Part shown: positions 8,108 to 14,947 of the stretch, piece by piece
Numbering within the stretch: position 1 is the first letter of the stretch
How the letters are laid out: each line of letters starts with the position of its first letter
The notes under the pieces: generated by a model
Database searches by the model: none
Seen by the model: the letters and a program-made list of their open reading frames with translations, nothing else
What the model was told of the DNA's origin: nothing
Position numbers and translations under genes: made by a program
Assembly (NCBI GenBank): GCA_021372005.1
Contig: JAJFVC010000023.1
Coordinates: 1 to 38,609, forward strand
DNA length: 38,609 nucleotides
Origin: Planctomycetaceae bacterium
GTDB taxonomy: Bacteria; Planctomycetota; Planctomycetia; Pirellulales; Thermoguttaceae
Direction: 5' to 3'

Positions 8108-9229
8108 CTAATCCAGCTCTTTGAGTTCTTCGATCCAGAGTCGGATTTCGTTGTCGTATTCGCTGGCTAAATCGCCCTTGATCAACTGGCGGTGAAAACT
8201 GGCCGCGCCTTCCTTGACCAGATCGGCCGCCTCGGCGCTGGGGAATCGCCGCATGGGGTCCGGAGCGATCAGCCCCCGACAAAAATTCATCAACAATTCG
8301 TTGCAAACCACTTCATTCGGCAAAATATGCGGCAGCCGCTGAGCCAAAAACCGCTTGGCTTCCAACAGATCGCGGAAATTGCCCAGCCCGGCGAACGGCG
8401 GCGAACCGGACAGCATTTCAATCAGCACGTAGCCGAGGCTGGCCAAGTCGCTGCGCGGGGTGCTTTCGCCGCCGTCGAGCACTTCCGGCGCGGCATAGGT
8501 TGGCGTGCACGTGCGACGCGCCGGCGCTTGGGCCACGTCGAACGCCGACCCGAGATCGACGATCTTCGCATTGCCGGTCCGCTTGAGCATGATGTTCGAC
8601 GGTTTCAAATCGCCGTGCACGATGCCCTCGCGGTGCAACGCGGCCAGCGCCGCCAGACAGTCGCGGACGATCGCCATCGCAATGCCCGGCTTCACGCGCG
8701 GCTGCATCGGACCGGCCGTGACGATCACCTGGTTGATGTAATTCCACCGCTTGTTGCTCACCCGGGTTTCCAGCCGTTCGAGCATATTGCGGGTCAGCAG
8801 CCGGCACAGGTCGAACCCGTCGACCCATTCCATCTCCATCATCCGAATGCGGCTGCGATCGACCCAATTGTGGACGTCCAGCAAATTGTCTTGTTGGATC
8901 TGAGCGACCCGGCCGGCCACCTGCGCCATCCGGGCCATCGCGTCGTCGTAGGATCGTTCGTCCTCGTAGCGCTCGGGCGAAAAGATTTTCAGCGCCACCG
9001 GCAACGTGAAATTATCCGTCCCGCGGCGCTCGGTCAAATAAACCACGCCCTGGCCGCCCGAGCCCAACAATCGAAGGAGCCGGTGATGCTCGGTCCAACT
9101 AAGCCGCTGCTCGTCGACGATCTCACGGTATCGACCAAGCAACTCATCGGAACACCGGACGGAGGAATGACCACCCCACGTTCGGGTTGCACTACCTTCC
9201 AGAAATGTTGTCGTCGACATCGGTTGCAC
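8108..9229 (-). CDS. Serine/threonine protein kinase with atypical HGD and DLG motifs
   Basis: A 373-residue Hanks-type kinase with no transmembrane helix or extra domain, so probably cytosolic. Motifs: Gly loop GSGGQGVVYL (about 56-65), ATP-anchoring Lys in VALKIF (K81), catalytic loop HGDLKPSNIM (H205-D207-K209), metal site DLGSAFD (D225), AAPE (247-249) and SDLASLGYVLIEML. The HRD arginine is Gly and DFG is DLG; all core catalytic residues remain, so it is probably active but not controlled through an RD-type activation loop. The start is GTG at 9229, since GGAAGG lies eight bases upstream; an ATG at 9220 is the alternative. It heads the kinase-amidohydrolase-miaA unit. Substrate is unknown. 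Confidence 0.9.
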   Translation of the reverse strand: MQPMSTTTFLEGSATRTWGGHSSVRCSDELLGRYREIVDEQRLSWTEHHRLLRLLGSGGQGVVYLTERRGTDNFTLPVALKIFSPERYEDERSYDDAMARMAQVAGRVAQIQQDNLLDVHNWVDRSRIRMMEMEWVDGFDLCRLLTRNMLERLETRVSNKRWNYINQVIVTAGPMQPRVKPGIAMAIVRDCLAALAALHREGIVHGDLKPSNIMLKRTGNAKIVDLGSAFDVAQAPARRTCTPTYAAPEVLDGGESTPRSDLASLGYVLIEMLSGSPPFAGLGNFRDLLEAKRFLAQRLPHILPNEVVCNELLMNFCRGLIAPDPMRRFPSAEAADLVKEGAASFHRQLIKGDLASEYDNEIRLWIEELKELD

Positions 9230-9249
9230 GGCGGAAACCTTCCGTGGAC

Positions 9250-9278
9250 TTAACTCAGTGGTTTACTGTACCTATCCT
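9250..9278 (+). promoter_or_regulatory. Candidate promoter for sppA
   Basis: TTAACT (9250-9255), a 17-base spacer and TATCCT (9273-9278). It would give a leader of about 145 bases containing the inverted repeat at 9314-9360. It overlaps the predicted kinase promoter on the other strand. Confidence 0.3.
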
Positions 9279-9292
9279 ACCTGGTTTGTCGA
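9265..9292 (-). promoter_or_regulatory. Candidate promoter for the kinase-amidohydrolase-miaA unit
   Basis: On the complement, TCGACA (9292-9287), a 16-base spacer and TACAGT (9270-9265). The start site would be about 28 bases before the GTG at 9229. Confidence 0.35.
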
Positions 9293-9313
9293 CCCATCGT
9301 CCAGACCGATTCT

Positions 9314-9360
9314 CGGCCGCCGACGAAAAACCACCCAAAAAAGACTGGTTTTTACGGCCG
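9314..9360. repeat. Inverted repeat between kinase and sppA
   Basis: AAAAACCA (9326-9333) and TGGTTTTT (9346-9353) are perfect reverse complements around a 12-base centre. Each side also has a CGGCCG (9314-9319 and 9355-9360). It would sit in the sppA leader and could be an RNA hairpin or a protein site; no function can be assigned. Confidence 0.4.
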
Positions 9361-9431
9361 TTTAAGAGTACAGTTGTCGTGGTGCCCAACTTGCCCGCCT
9401 CCCCCAAAGGACTGCCGAAGGAATTCTGACA

Positions 9432-11528
9432 ATGCGACGAACGATTGCCCTGGCGTGCGTCATTTCGCTGTACTGCGCATTTTTGCCACTCACCAATGCC
9501 GCAACGGACTCGAAAAAGCCCGAATCGCCCAAAACGGAACAGCGGACCAGCTCGACCCCCGGCAAGTCGCGCCGCCATCGTTCGGTCGAAGAGAAGCGTC
9601 TGTCCGCCCCCAAAACCGCGGTGGTCGAAAAATCCTCCGAGGACGCCCAAAAGTCTGCAACAAGTGAAAAATCTTCCCAAGAAGCTAAAAAGTCTGCAAC
9701 TGTTGAAAAATCTCCCAAGGACGTGAAGAAGCCGGCGGTGGTCAAAAAGCCCGCCACGGACAGCAAAAAATCCGCGTTGGCTGAAAAGAAAAATGCCCCG
9801 GCCAAGAAAGGTGAAAAGGCGGCTGAGAAAAAGTCGGCGGCGACTAAACCGACCGAAAAATCCTTGGTGATTCGATTGACGCTCAAGGGCGACTATCCCG
9901 AGTCGGCGCAAACGCCCGGCATGTTCAGCGAGTTGCAAACGTCGCTGGCTTCGGTGGTCGAACGGATGGACGCTGCGGCAGCCGATCCAAACGTGCGCGC
10001 CGTTTGGCTTCGGATCGAGGATTTATCAATCGGTCGCGGCAAGGTTTTTGAATTGCGCGGGGCGATTGACCGGCTACGGAAGGCCAAAAAGCCCGTGTTC
10101 GCCGAGTTAACCACGGCCGATGGTTCGCAGTATCTCGTCGCGGCGGCGTGTTCGTGGGTAACGATGCCGCCGTCAGGCATGTTGGTCATCCCGGGCGTTC
10201 GGGCGGAGATGCTTTTCTACAAGGGTCTGTTCGACAAGGTGGGGTTGAAGTTCGACGCCCTGCAAATGGGCAGATACAAGGGCGCCGCCGAACCGTTGAC
10301 GCGCAAAGAAATGAGCCCCGACTTGCGCGAGAGTCTTGAAGCCCTGGTCGACGATGCTTACGAAGACCTCGTCACCACGATCGGCGGGGATCGCAAAATG
10401 AAGGACTACAAGGTCAAAACGCTTCTGGACCAGGGACTGTTCACGGCGGCCGCGGCCCGGAAAGCCGGCCTGATCGACGACGTGGTCTACGCCGACCAAC
10501 TCCACGACGACATCCTGAAGTCGATCGGTTGCAACGACGCCGAGTTGGTGACCACCTACAAAAAGAAGCACATCGACACCGACTTCTCCGGCTTCTCCGG
10601 CCTGATGAAGATGTTCGAGTTGATGATGGGCGGCAAACCGTCCAAGCCCGTCAGCCAAAAGCAGAAAATCGCGGTGGTCTACGCCGTCGGTACGATCGTC
10701 GAGGGCACGAGCAAGAACGATATGTTCAACGACAATTCGTCGCTCGGATCCACGACGCTCATTACGGCGTTGAAAAAAGCGATTGACGATCCCAAGGTGG
10801 CGGCCGTCGTGCTTCGGATCGACAGCCCTGGCGGCTCGGCCACGGCCAGCGACCTGATCTGGCGCGAGACGGTTCGTTCTAAAAAGCCCGTGATCGCCAG
10901 CATGGGCGACGTCGCCGGCAGCGGCGGCTACTACATCGCCATGGGCGCCAAGAAGATCATCGCCTCGCCCGGCACTCTGACCGGTTCGATCGGCGTGATC
11001 GGCGGCAAGCTGGTCGTCGGCGGACTGTACGAAAAACTTGGGTTGACGACCGACGTGATCAGCCGTGGAGCCAACAGCGGCTCGCTGTCGCCCACCCAGC
11101 CGTTTACGCCCGACGAACGCAAAGCCTGGACCGAAGTGCTCGAAGAGACCTATCGTCAGTTTGTCGGCAAGGCCGCCGAGGGGCGAAAGATGCCCGTCGA
11201 AAAGCTCGAGCAACTGGCCCAAGGCCGCGTCTACACCGGACGCATGGCCAAAAAGCTCGGCCTAGTCGATCAGCTCGGCACGCTGTCCGACGCGGTGACC
11301 GCCGCCAAGCTGGCCGCCGGCTTGAAGTCCGACGCCGACGTCGAGCTGCTGGTCTTGCCCGAGCCCAAGACGTTCTTCGAGCAATTGTTCGGCGACCCGT
11401 CCGCCTCGACCGATCTCGAATCGCTGCTGCCCGAGGGACTGGCCCTGCTGCGGCAAACCCGGCTGTTCCGGCAACTGCTCTCCGAACGCGTGTTGCTGTG
11501 GATGCCGTATTCCGTGCAGATCCGATAG
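9432..11528 (+). CDS. sppA: Signal peptide peptidase SppA (protease IV), 67K type
   Basis: A 698-residue protein with a signal peptide (RTIALACVISLYCAFLPLTNA), a Lys/Ser/Ala-rich tandem-repeat linker (about residues 30-145) and two S49 peptidase domains, as in E. coli SppA. In that family the catalytic pair is split: Lys in the N-terminal domain and Ser in the C-terminal domain. Both are visible, K283 in MGRYKGAAEPLT and S497 in DVAGSGGYYIAMG. GTLTGSIGVIGG and GRVYTGRMAKKLGLVDQLG are further family marks. It cleaves remnant signal peptides in or at the cytoplasmic membrane, active site on the periplasmic side. AAGGA lies nine bases before the ATG. The repeat linker is not part of the standard family. 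It converges on greA with an 11-base gap. Confidence 0.95.
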   Translation: MRRTIALACVISLYCAFLPLTNAATDSKKPESPKTEQRTSSTPGKSRRHRSVEEKRLSAPKTAVVEKSSEDAQKSATSEKSSQEAKKSATVEKSPKDVKKPAVVKKPATDSKKSALAEKKNAPAKKGEKAAEKKSAATKPTEKSLVIRLTLKGDYPESAQTPGMFSELQTSLASVVERMDAAAADPNVRAVWLRIEDLSIGRGKVFELRGAIDRLRKAKKPVFAELTTADGSQYLVAAACSWVTMPPSGMLVIPGVRAEMLFYKGLFDKVGLKFDALQMGRYKGAAEPLTRKEMSPDLRESLEALVDDAYEDLVTTIGGDRKMKDYKVKTLLDQGLFTAAAARKAGLIDDVVYADQLHDDILKSIGCNDAELVTTYKKKHIDTDFSGFSGLMKMFELMMGGKPSKPVSQKQKIAVVYAVGTIVEGTSKNDMFNDNSSLGSTTLITALKKAIDDPKVAAVVLRIDSPGGSATASDLIWRETVRSKKPVIASMGDVAGSGGYYIAMGAKKIIASPGTLTGSIGVIGGKLVVGGLYEKLGLTTDVISRGANSGSLSPTQPFTPDERKAWTEVLEETYRQFVGKAAEGRKMPVEKLEQLAQGRVYTGRMAKKLGLVDQLGTLSDAVTAAKLAAGLKSDADVELLVLPEPKTFFEQLFGDPSASTDLESLLPEGLALLRQTRLFRQLLSERVLLWMPYSVQIR
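9627..9821 (+). repeat. 39-bp (13-codon) tandem repeats inside sppA
   Basis: Units start at 9627, 9666, 9705, 9744 and 9783, each 39 bases and in frame. Translated units are EKSSEDAQKSATS, EKSSQEAKKSATV, EKSPKDVKKPAVV, KKPATDSKKSALA and a degenerate fifth. The first three also match well at the DNA level (GAAAAATC at each start). They encode a positively charged, probably extended or helical spacer between the signal peptide and the first protease domain. Confidence 0.85.
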
Positions 11529-11539
11529 CCCAAAACCAT

Positions 11540-12019
11540 TCACGAATCGTAACGGATTTCGAGAATCTCGAATCGCAGCGTGCCTTGCGGAACGGGGATC
11601 TCGACCCGGTCGCCGACCTTCTTGCCCACCAGACCCTGGGCCAGCGGACTGGTCACCAGGATCTTGCCGGTGTCGTAGTCTTCTTCGCCGGCGCCGACCA
11701 GCGTGAACTCTTCCTCGTCGTCGAACACTAGGTCTTTGACCCGCACGATCGAGCCAAACGCAATCTCGCCCTTGGGGATCAGCGTGGGATCGACCAGCAC
11801 GGCCCTCGACAATTTGTCTCGCAACACGTCGATCCGGGCCTGCAACATCCCCTGGCTTTCTCGGGCGCCGTGATACTCGGCGTTTTCGCTCAGGTCGCCT
11901 TCGGCGCGGGCCGTGGCTAGTCGCTCGAGGATTTTGGGCATCTCCACCGTGCTGAGATGTTCCAGGTCGGCTTTCAATTTGTCGTAGCCGGTGCGCGTCA
12001 TCGGGATGCGGTCGGACAT
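11540..12019 (-). CDS. greA: Transcription elongation factor GreA
   Basis: A 159-residue protein, the normal GreA length. The N-terminal coiled-coil carries the acidic tip EGDLSENAEYHGARESQG, which reaches into the secondary channel of RNA polymerase and stimulates cleavage of backtracked transcripts. The C-terminal FKBP-like domain shows FGSIVRVKDL, FTLVGAGEEDYDTGKILVTSPLAQGLVGKKVGD and LRFEILEIRY. The ATG at 12019 is chosen because GGAGG lies six bases upstream; the open frame continues a further 13 codons without such a site. It seems monocistronic: divergent from mraZ across a 434-base region with a good promoter candidate at 12137-12165, and convergent with sppA. Confidence 0.95.
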   Translation of the reverse strand: MSDRIPMTRTGYDKLKADLEHLSTVEMPKILERLATARAEGDLSENAEYHGARESQGMLQARIDVLRDKLSRAVLVDPTLIPKGEIAFGSIVRVKDLVFDDEEEFTLVGAGEEDYDTGKILVTSPLAQGLVGKKVGDRVEIPVPQGTLRFEILEIRYDS

Positions 12020-12107
12020 GGAAGCCTCCAACAAAAAAAACGCGACGCCCCACTTCACTGGGGGTCGCCGGCGAAAAATTTCGTCATCAATTCCCTTGCG
12101 GATTCAA

Positions 12108-12123
12108 CCGTGGACGTCCACGG
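12108..12123. promoter_or_regulatory. Perfect 16-bp palindrome in the greA leader, candidate operator
   Basis: CCGTGGACGTCCACGG is its own reverse complement. A further GTCCACG half-site follows directly at 12124-12130, giving three half-sites in a row. It lies just downstream of the expected start of the predicted greA promoter, where a bound protein could block transcription. The binding protein is unknown. Confidence 0.5.
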
Positions 12124-12136
12124 TCCACGTTGATTT

Positions 12137-12165
12137 ATCCTAGTCCGACGGGACAAAAGCGTCAA
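12137..12165 (-). promoter_or_regulatory. Candidate sigma-70 promoter for greA
   Basis: On the complement, TTGACG (12165-12160), a 17-base spacer and TAGGAT (12142-12137). The -35 matches five of six and the -10 four of six bases. Arms GACGGGA (12147-12153) and TCCCGTC (12166-12172) form a perfect inverted repeat that flanks the -35. The leader would be about 110 bases. Confidence 0.55.
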
Positions 12166-12312
12166 TCCCGTCAGCCGCCATGACGTCTCATTCCACGGCT
12201 TGCAGAGCCACTCATCGCCCAGAAAGCCACTCCCCGGAAAAAATCTTGAAAAAATCCGCGGAGGGTACTTGCCAAAATCGTTACGATCGCTAAACTCACG
12301 CTATCTTGATTG

Positions 12313-12369
12313 TGGGTTTTCTGCCCATTCAATGTTTTTAGTTGCGACTTGTTGCGGGAAACTAACCCA
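12313..12369. promoter_or_regulatory. mraZ: Two GGG-N7-CCC inverted motifs upstream of mraZ, candidate MraZ operator
   Basis: TGGGTTTTCTGCCCA (12313-12327) and CGGGAAACTAACCCA (12355-12369) have the same geometry, GGG, seven bases, CCC, and their starts are exactly 42 bases apart, about four helical turns. A possible promoter, TTGTTG (12349-12354), 17 bases, TACTAA (12372-12377), overlaps the second motif. E. coli MraZ binds TGGG-containing repeats upstream of its own gene, so autoregulation is a reasonable inference. Confidence 0.45.
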
Positions 12370-12453
12370 AATACTAAACTAAAGCGGTTCCGATGTTCGA
12401 CCTCGACCCCAAGGCTTACGAACCCTCGACGGCCCACGGCGACACGAACGGCT

Positions 12454-12939
12454 ATGCCCGCAACCCAAGAATTTCTGCTCGGCGAGTTTCAACGCACGAT
12501 CGACGATCGCTTCCGATTGTCGATCCCCAGCGAGCTCGGCGATCTGTTGACCGTCGAATCGACCGACTGCATCTTGGCCAAGGAACGGCCCGGCTGCCTC
12601 AGCCTTTGGAGCGCCCCGGTCTGGAAAGCCAAAATCGACGAGGGCGTCGAGCTGGTCAAGCAGAAAATGCGGGCCGGCAAGCTGCAAGAACGGATCAGCC
12701 AGGTCCAACGGTTTGGCCGGCTGCTTTCCACGCGCCATCGCGCCGTGCAACTGGCCGGTCGCGGACGACTGGTCATTCCCGAAGGCTTTCGCGAATTCCT
12801 GGGCGTCGAGCCCGGCGGCGAAACCCAAATCCTCGGAGCGGCCGTCTGCATCGAAATCTGGCATCCCGCGGCTTGGCTCAAATATCTCGAAGGCCGGATG
12901 CCGCGATTCCGTCGCCTTTTCGATCGCCTCTCGCGATAA
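12454..12939 (+). CDS. mraZ: MraZ transcriptional regulator, orphan copy
   Basis: A 161-residue protein with the two SpoVT/AbrB-like half-domains of MraZ: GEFQRTIDDRFRLSIPSELG near the N-terminus and AGRGRLVIPEGFREFLGV in the second half, each with the D/G-x-x-x-R-hydrophobic-x-IP pattern. MraZ forms a ring and represses the dcw division/cell-wall operon in E. coli. Here no mraW, fts or mur gene follows. The ATG at 12454 puts the first repeat close to the N-terminus, as expected; no clear Shine-Dalgarno precedes it. An out-of-frame ATG at 12393 was not used. A terminator candidate lies at 13133, so it is probably transcribed alone. Confidence 0.85.
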   Translation: MPATQEFLLGEFQRTIDDRFRLSIPSELGDLLTVESTDCILAKERPGCLSLWSAPVWKAKIDEGVELVKQKMRAGKLQERISQVQRFGRLLSTRHRAVQLAGRGRLVIPEGFREFLGVEPGGETQILGAAVCIEIWHPAAWLKYLEGRMPRFRRLFDRLSR

Positions 12940-12961
12940 CACGATACACAAGCAAACATTT

Positions 12962-13097
12962 CCATGCCCGGTCCGGTGGGTCTTTCGAGATCAAAAACCC
13001 GGCCGCGTCACTCGGTTGGAGTTGCAAGTCACCAGGGATGGGTCCCTTTTTCCGGACGCACGATGCGTCCGCCCATTCTCTCCCGGACCGGGCATGG
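12962..13097. repeat. Structured inverted-repeat element downstream of mraZ
   Basis: CCATGCCCGGTCCGG (12962-12976) and CCGGACCGGGCATGG (13083-13097) are perfect 15-base reverse complements, 106 bases apart. Inside are a perfect 8-base hairpin with a 3-base loop (CGGACGCA, 13053-13060, and TGCGTCCG, 13064-13071) and a smaller GGGA/TCCC hairpin just before it, ending in a T-run. No protein is encoded. It could be a REP-like or miniature mobile element, or a structured RNA; which of these cannot be told from one copy. Confidence 0.55.
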
Positions 13098-13132
13098 TCT
13101 TTTATTTCGTGGTGACGTTCTTTGGCAGAACG

Positions 13133-13166
13133 GTCGGCGTGCGATTCGCGATCGCCGACGATTTTT
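13133..13166 (+). terminator. Candidate intrinsic terminator after mraZ
   Basis: GTCGGCG (13133-13139) pairs with CGCCGAC (13153-13159), followed by GATTTTT ending at 13166. An alternative inner stem GCGAT/ATCGC is also possible. It is about 190 bases after the mraZ stop and would end rightward transcription before it reaches the leftward DUF1844 gene. Confidence 0.45.
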
Positions 13167-13215
13167 CGGTCGTAGAAACCGCTTTCGAGGGGAAGCGTTT
13201 TTCTTGATCGGCGGG

Positions 13216-13605
13216 CTATCCTCCGAGGCCGACGTAGGCCATCCGCAATTCATGCAATGCGGACTCCAATTCCTCGTTTTCCGCGGTCGTCCGATGGCCT
13301 TCGGTTTTCTCCTGGAGCATCGCCAACAAATCGATGGCGTGCTTGGCCTGATCCAGCCGCCGCTCCGCTTTTTGGGTCACCGGATTCGGCAACGCGCCGA
13401 GCGCCATCGCGCCCTGCAAATACAGCGTGCTGATCAAAAACGACAGCGTCGGCGGAGGCATCGGAATTTTTTGCTGTGGGCCGCCGGCCGGGCTTTCCGC
13501 GACGCCGGGCTCTTGCTTTTCCGCCTCGCGTTCCGCCTCGACCCGAGTCTTCCAATCCTCGTCGACAATAATTTTCTTTTCAGGATTTTGCGAATCGTTC
13601 GACAT
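13216..13605 (-). CDS. DUF1844-family protein
   Basis: A 129-residue protein. A charged N-terminal half (Lys/Glu-rich, with IIVDEDWKTRVEAE) leads to the DUF1844 core, PPPTLSFLISTLYLQGAMALG, then LPNPVTQKAERRLDQAKHAID, LLAMLQEKTEGHRT and ENEELESALHELRMAYV. The family is small, helical and of unknown function; the hydrophobic first helix may contact a membrane or a partner. The ATG at 13605 has AAGGGG nine bases upstream. It follows proA by 25 bases on the same strand and is likely the last gene of the leftward block. Confidence 0.85.
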   Translation of the reverse strand: MSNDSQNPEKKIIVDEDWKTRVEAEREAEKQEPGVAESPAGGPQQKIPMPPPTLSFLISTLYLQGAMALGALPNPVTQKAERRLDQAKHAIDLLAMLQEKTEGHRTTAENEELESALHELRMAYVGLGG

Positions 13606-13630
13606 GATCGACCCCTTCTTTCTCTCTGCG

Positions 13631-14890
13631 TTACTCCCGCACCTGCCCGTCGCCGTAGGCCACATACTTGTAACAGGTCAACTCGTGAATGCCGCACGGC
13701 CCGCGTGCGTGAAACTTGTCCGTGCTGATGCCGATCTCCGCGCCGAGCCCAAACTGCCCGCCGTCGTTCAACCGCGTGCTGGCGTTGATCATCACCGCCG
13801 AGCTGTCCACGCGCGCGGCGAACTGCCGAGCCGCGGCCAAGTCGCGCGTGACGATCGCTTCCGTGTGTTTCGAGCTGTAGCGGTTGATATGCTCGATCGC
13901 CTCTTCCAGCGAATCGACCACCTTGCACGAGATGGTCGGCCCCAGATATTCAGCCGCGAAATCCCGCTCCGTGGCCGGTTTCGCTCCAGGCAACAGCACA
14001 CAAGTCCGCGCGTCGCCGCGAATCTCCACGCCCCGATCCATCAACGCCCGCCCGATCCGCGGCAACAGCGACTCGGCCGCCTCGGCGTGAACCACCAGCG
14101 ACTCGGCCGCGTTGCAGACGCCCATCCGCTGACACTTCGCGTTCACGACGATCGTTTCGGCCATGTCCGGATCGGCCGACCGGTCCAGATACACATGACA
14201 ATTGCCCGCAAAATGCTTCAACACCGGCATGCGGGCCTCGGCGGTTACGCGGCGAATCAGCCCCTCGCCCCCGCGCGGAATGCACAGGTCGATGTACTCC
14301 GGAAGCCGCAGCAAATAGCCGACGGCGTCCCGATCGGTCGTACCGACTTGCTGCACCGCATCGGCCGGCAATCCGGTTTCGACGGCGGCCTCCGCCAGCA
14401 GTTTCGTCAGCGCGGCGTTGGAATGCGCGGCCTCTTTGCCGCCGCGCAGAATCACGGCGTTGCCCGCCTTGACGCACAGCGCCGCCGCGTCGACGGTCAC
14501 GTTCGGCCGCGATTCGTAGATGAAAAAAATCACGCCCAACGGCGCCCGAACCTTTTGCACCTCCAAGCCGTTCGGACGAATCGAACTGGAAATCACTTCG
14601 CCGATCGGTTCCGGCAACGCCGCCACTTCGTCCAGCGCCCGAACCATCTCCGCAATGCGCGACGGCGTCAACCGAAGCCGGTCGACCGCCGCATCCGACA
14701 GTCCGAACCCGGGCGCGGCGTCGAGGTCAAGCTGATTCGCCTTCGCCAGCGCATCGGACCGCTCGCCAAGCAATTCGGCACAGCGCCGAAGCCATTGTTG
14801 TTTCTGGCGTCCCGTCACCGCAGCCAGCCGAGCCGCCGCCCGTTGAGCTCGCTGAGCCAACTCCACGCATGTTTTTTCCAAATCGTTCAT
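13631..14890 (-). CDS. proA: Gamma-glutamyl phosphate reductase ProA
   Basis: Reduces gamma-glutamyl phosphate to glutamate semialdehyde with NADPH, the second step of proline synthesis. The 419-residue product has the family length (E. coli 417). Visible marks are PLGVIFFIYESRPNVT, the cofactor and substrate loops AVILRGGKEAAHSN and GNCHVYLDRSAD, and the catalytic Cys in QRMGVCNAAESLVVH (C259). The C-terminal half shows FGLGAEIGISTDKFHARGP and GIHELTCYKYV, both strongly conserved. No proB lies in this window, so the pathway's kinase must be elsewhere. The gene sits 57 bases after folP and 25 bases before the DUF1844 gene. Confidence 0.97.
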   Translation of the reverse strand: MNDLEKTCVELAQRAQRAAARLAAVTGRQKQQWLRRCAELLGERSDALAKANQLDLDAAPGFGLSDAAVDRLRLTPSRIAEMVRALDEVAALPEPIGEVISSSIRPNGLEVQKVRAPLGVIFFIYESRPNVTVDAAALCVKAGNAVILRGGKEAAHSNAALTKLLAEAAVETGLPADAVQQVGTTDRDAVGYLLRLPEYIDLCIPRGGEGLIRRVTAEARMPVLKHFAGNCHVYLDRSADPDMAETIVVNAKCQRMGVCNAAESLVVHAEAAESLLPRIGRALMDRGVEIRGDARTCVLLPGAKPATERDFAAEYLGPTISCKVVDSLEEAIEHINRYSSKHTEAIVTRDLAAARQFAARVDSSAVMINASTRLNDGGQFGLGAEIGISTDKFHARGPCGIHELTCYKYVAYGDGQVRE

Positions 14891-14947
14891 AAGACTGTTT
14901 TTCTCAACAAATCAGCGAGGACCTTGAAAGAAAAAAGACGCCGCGAG

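Noticed and set aside
12393..13115. Open frame starting at ATG 12393 overlapping mraZ
   Set aside because: It is in another frame from the MraZ motifs and encodes no recognisable domain; the MraZ frame explains the region.
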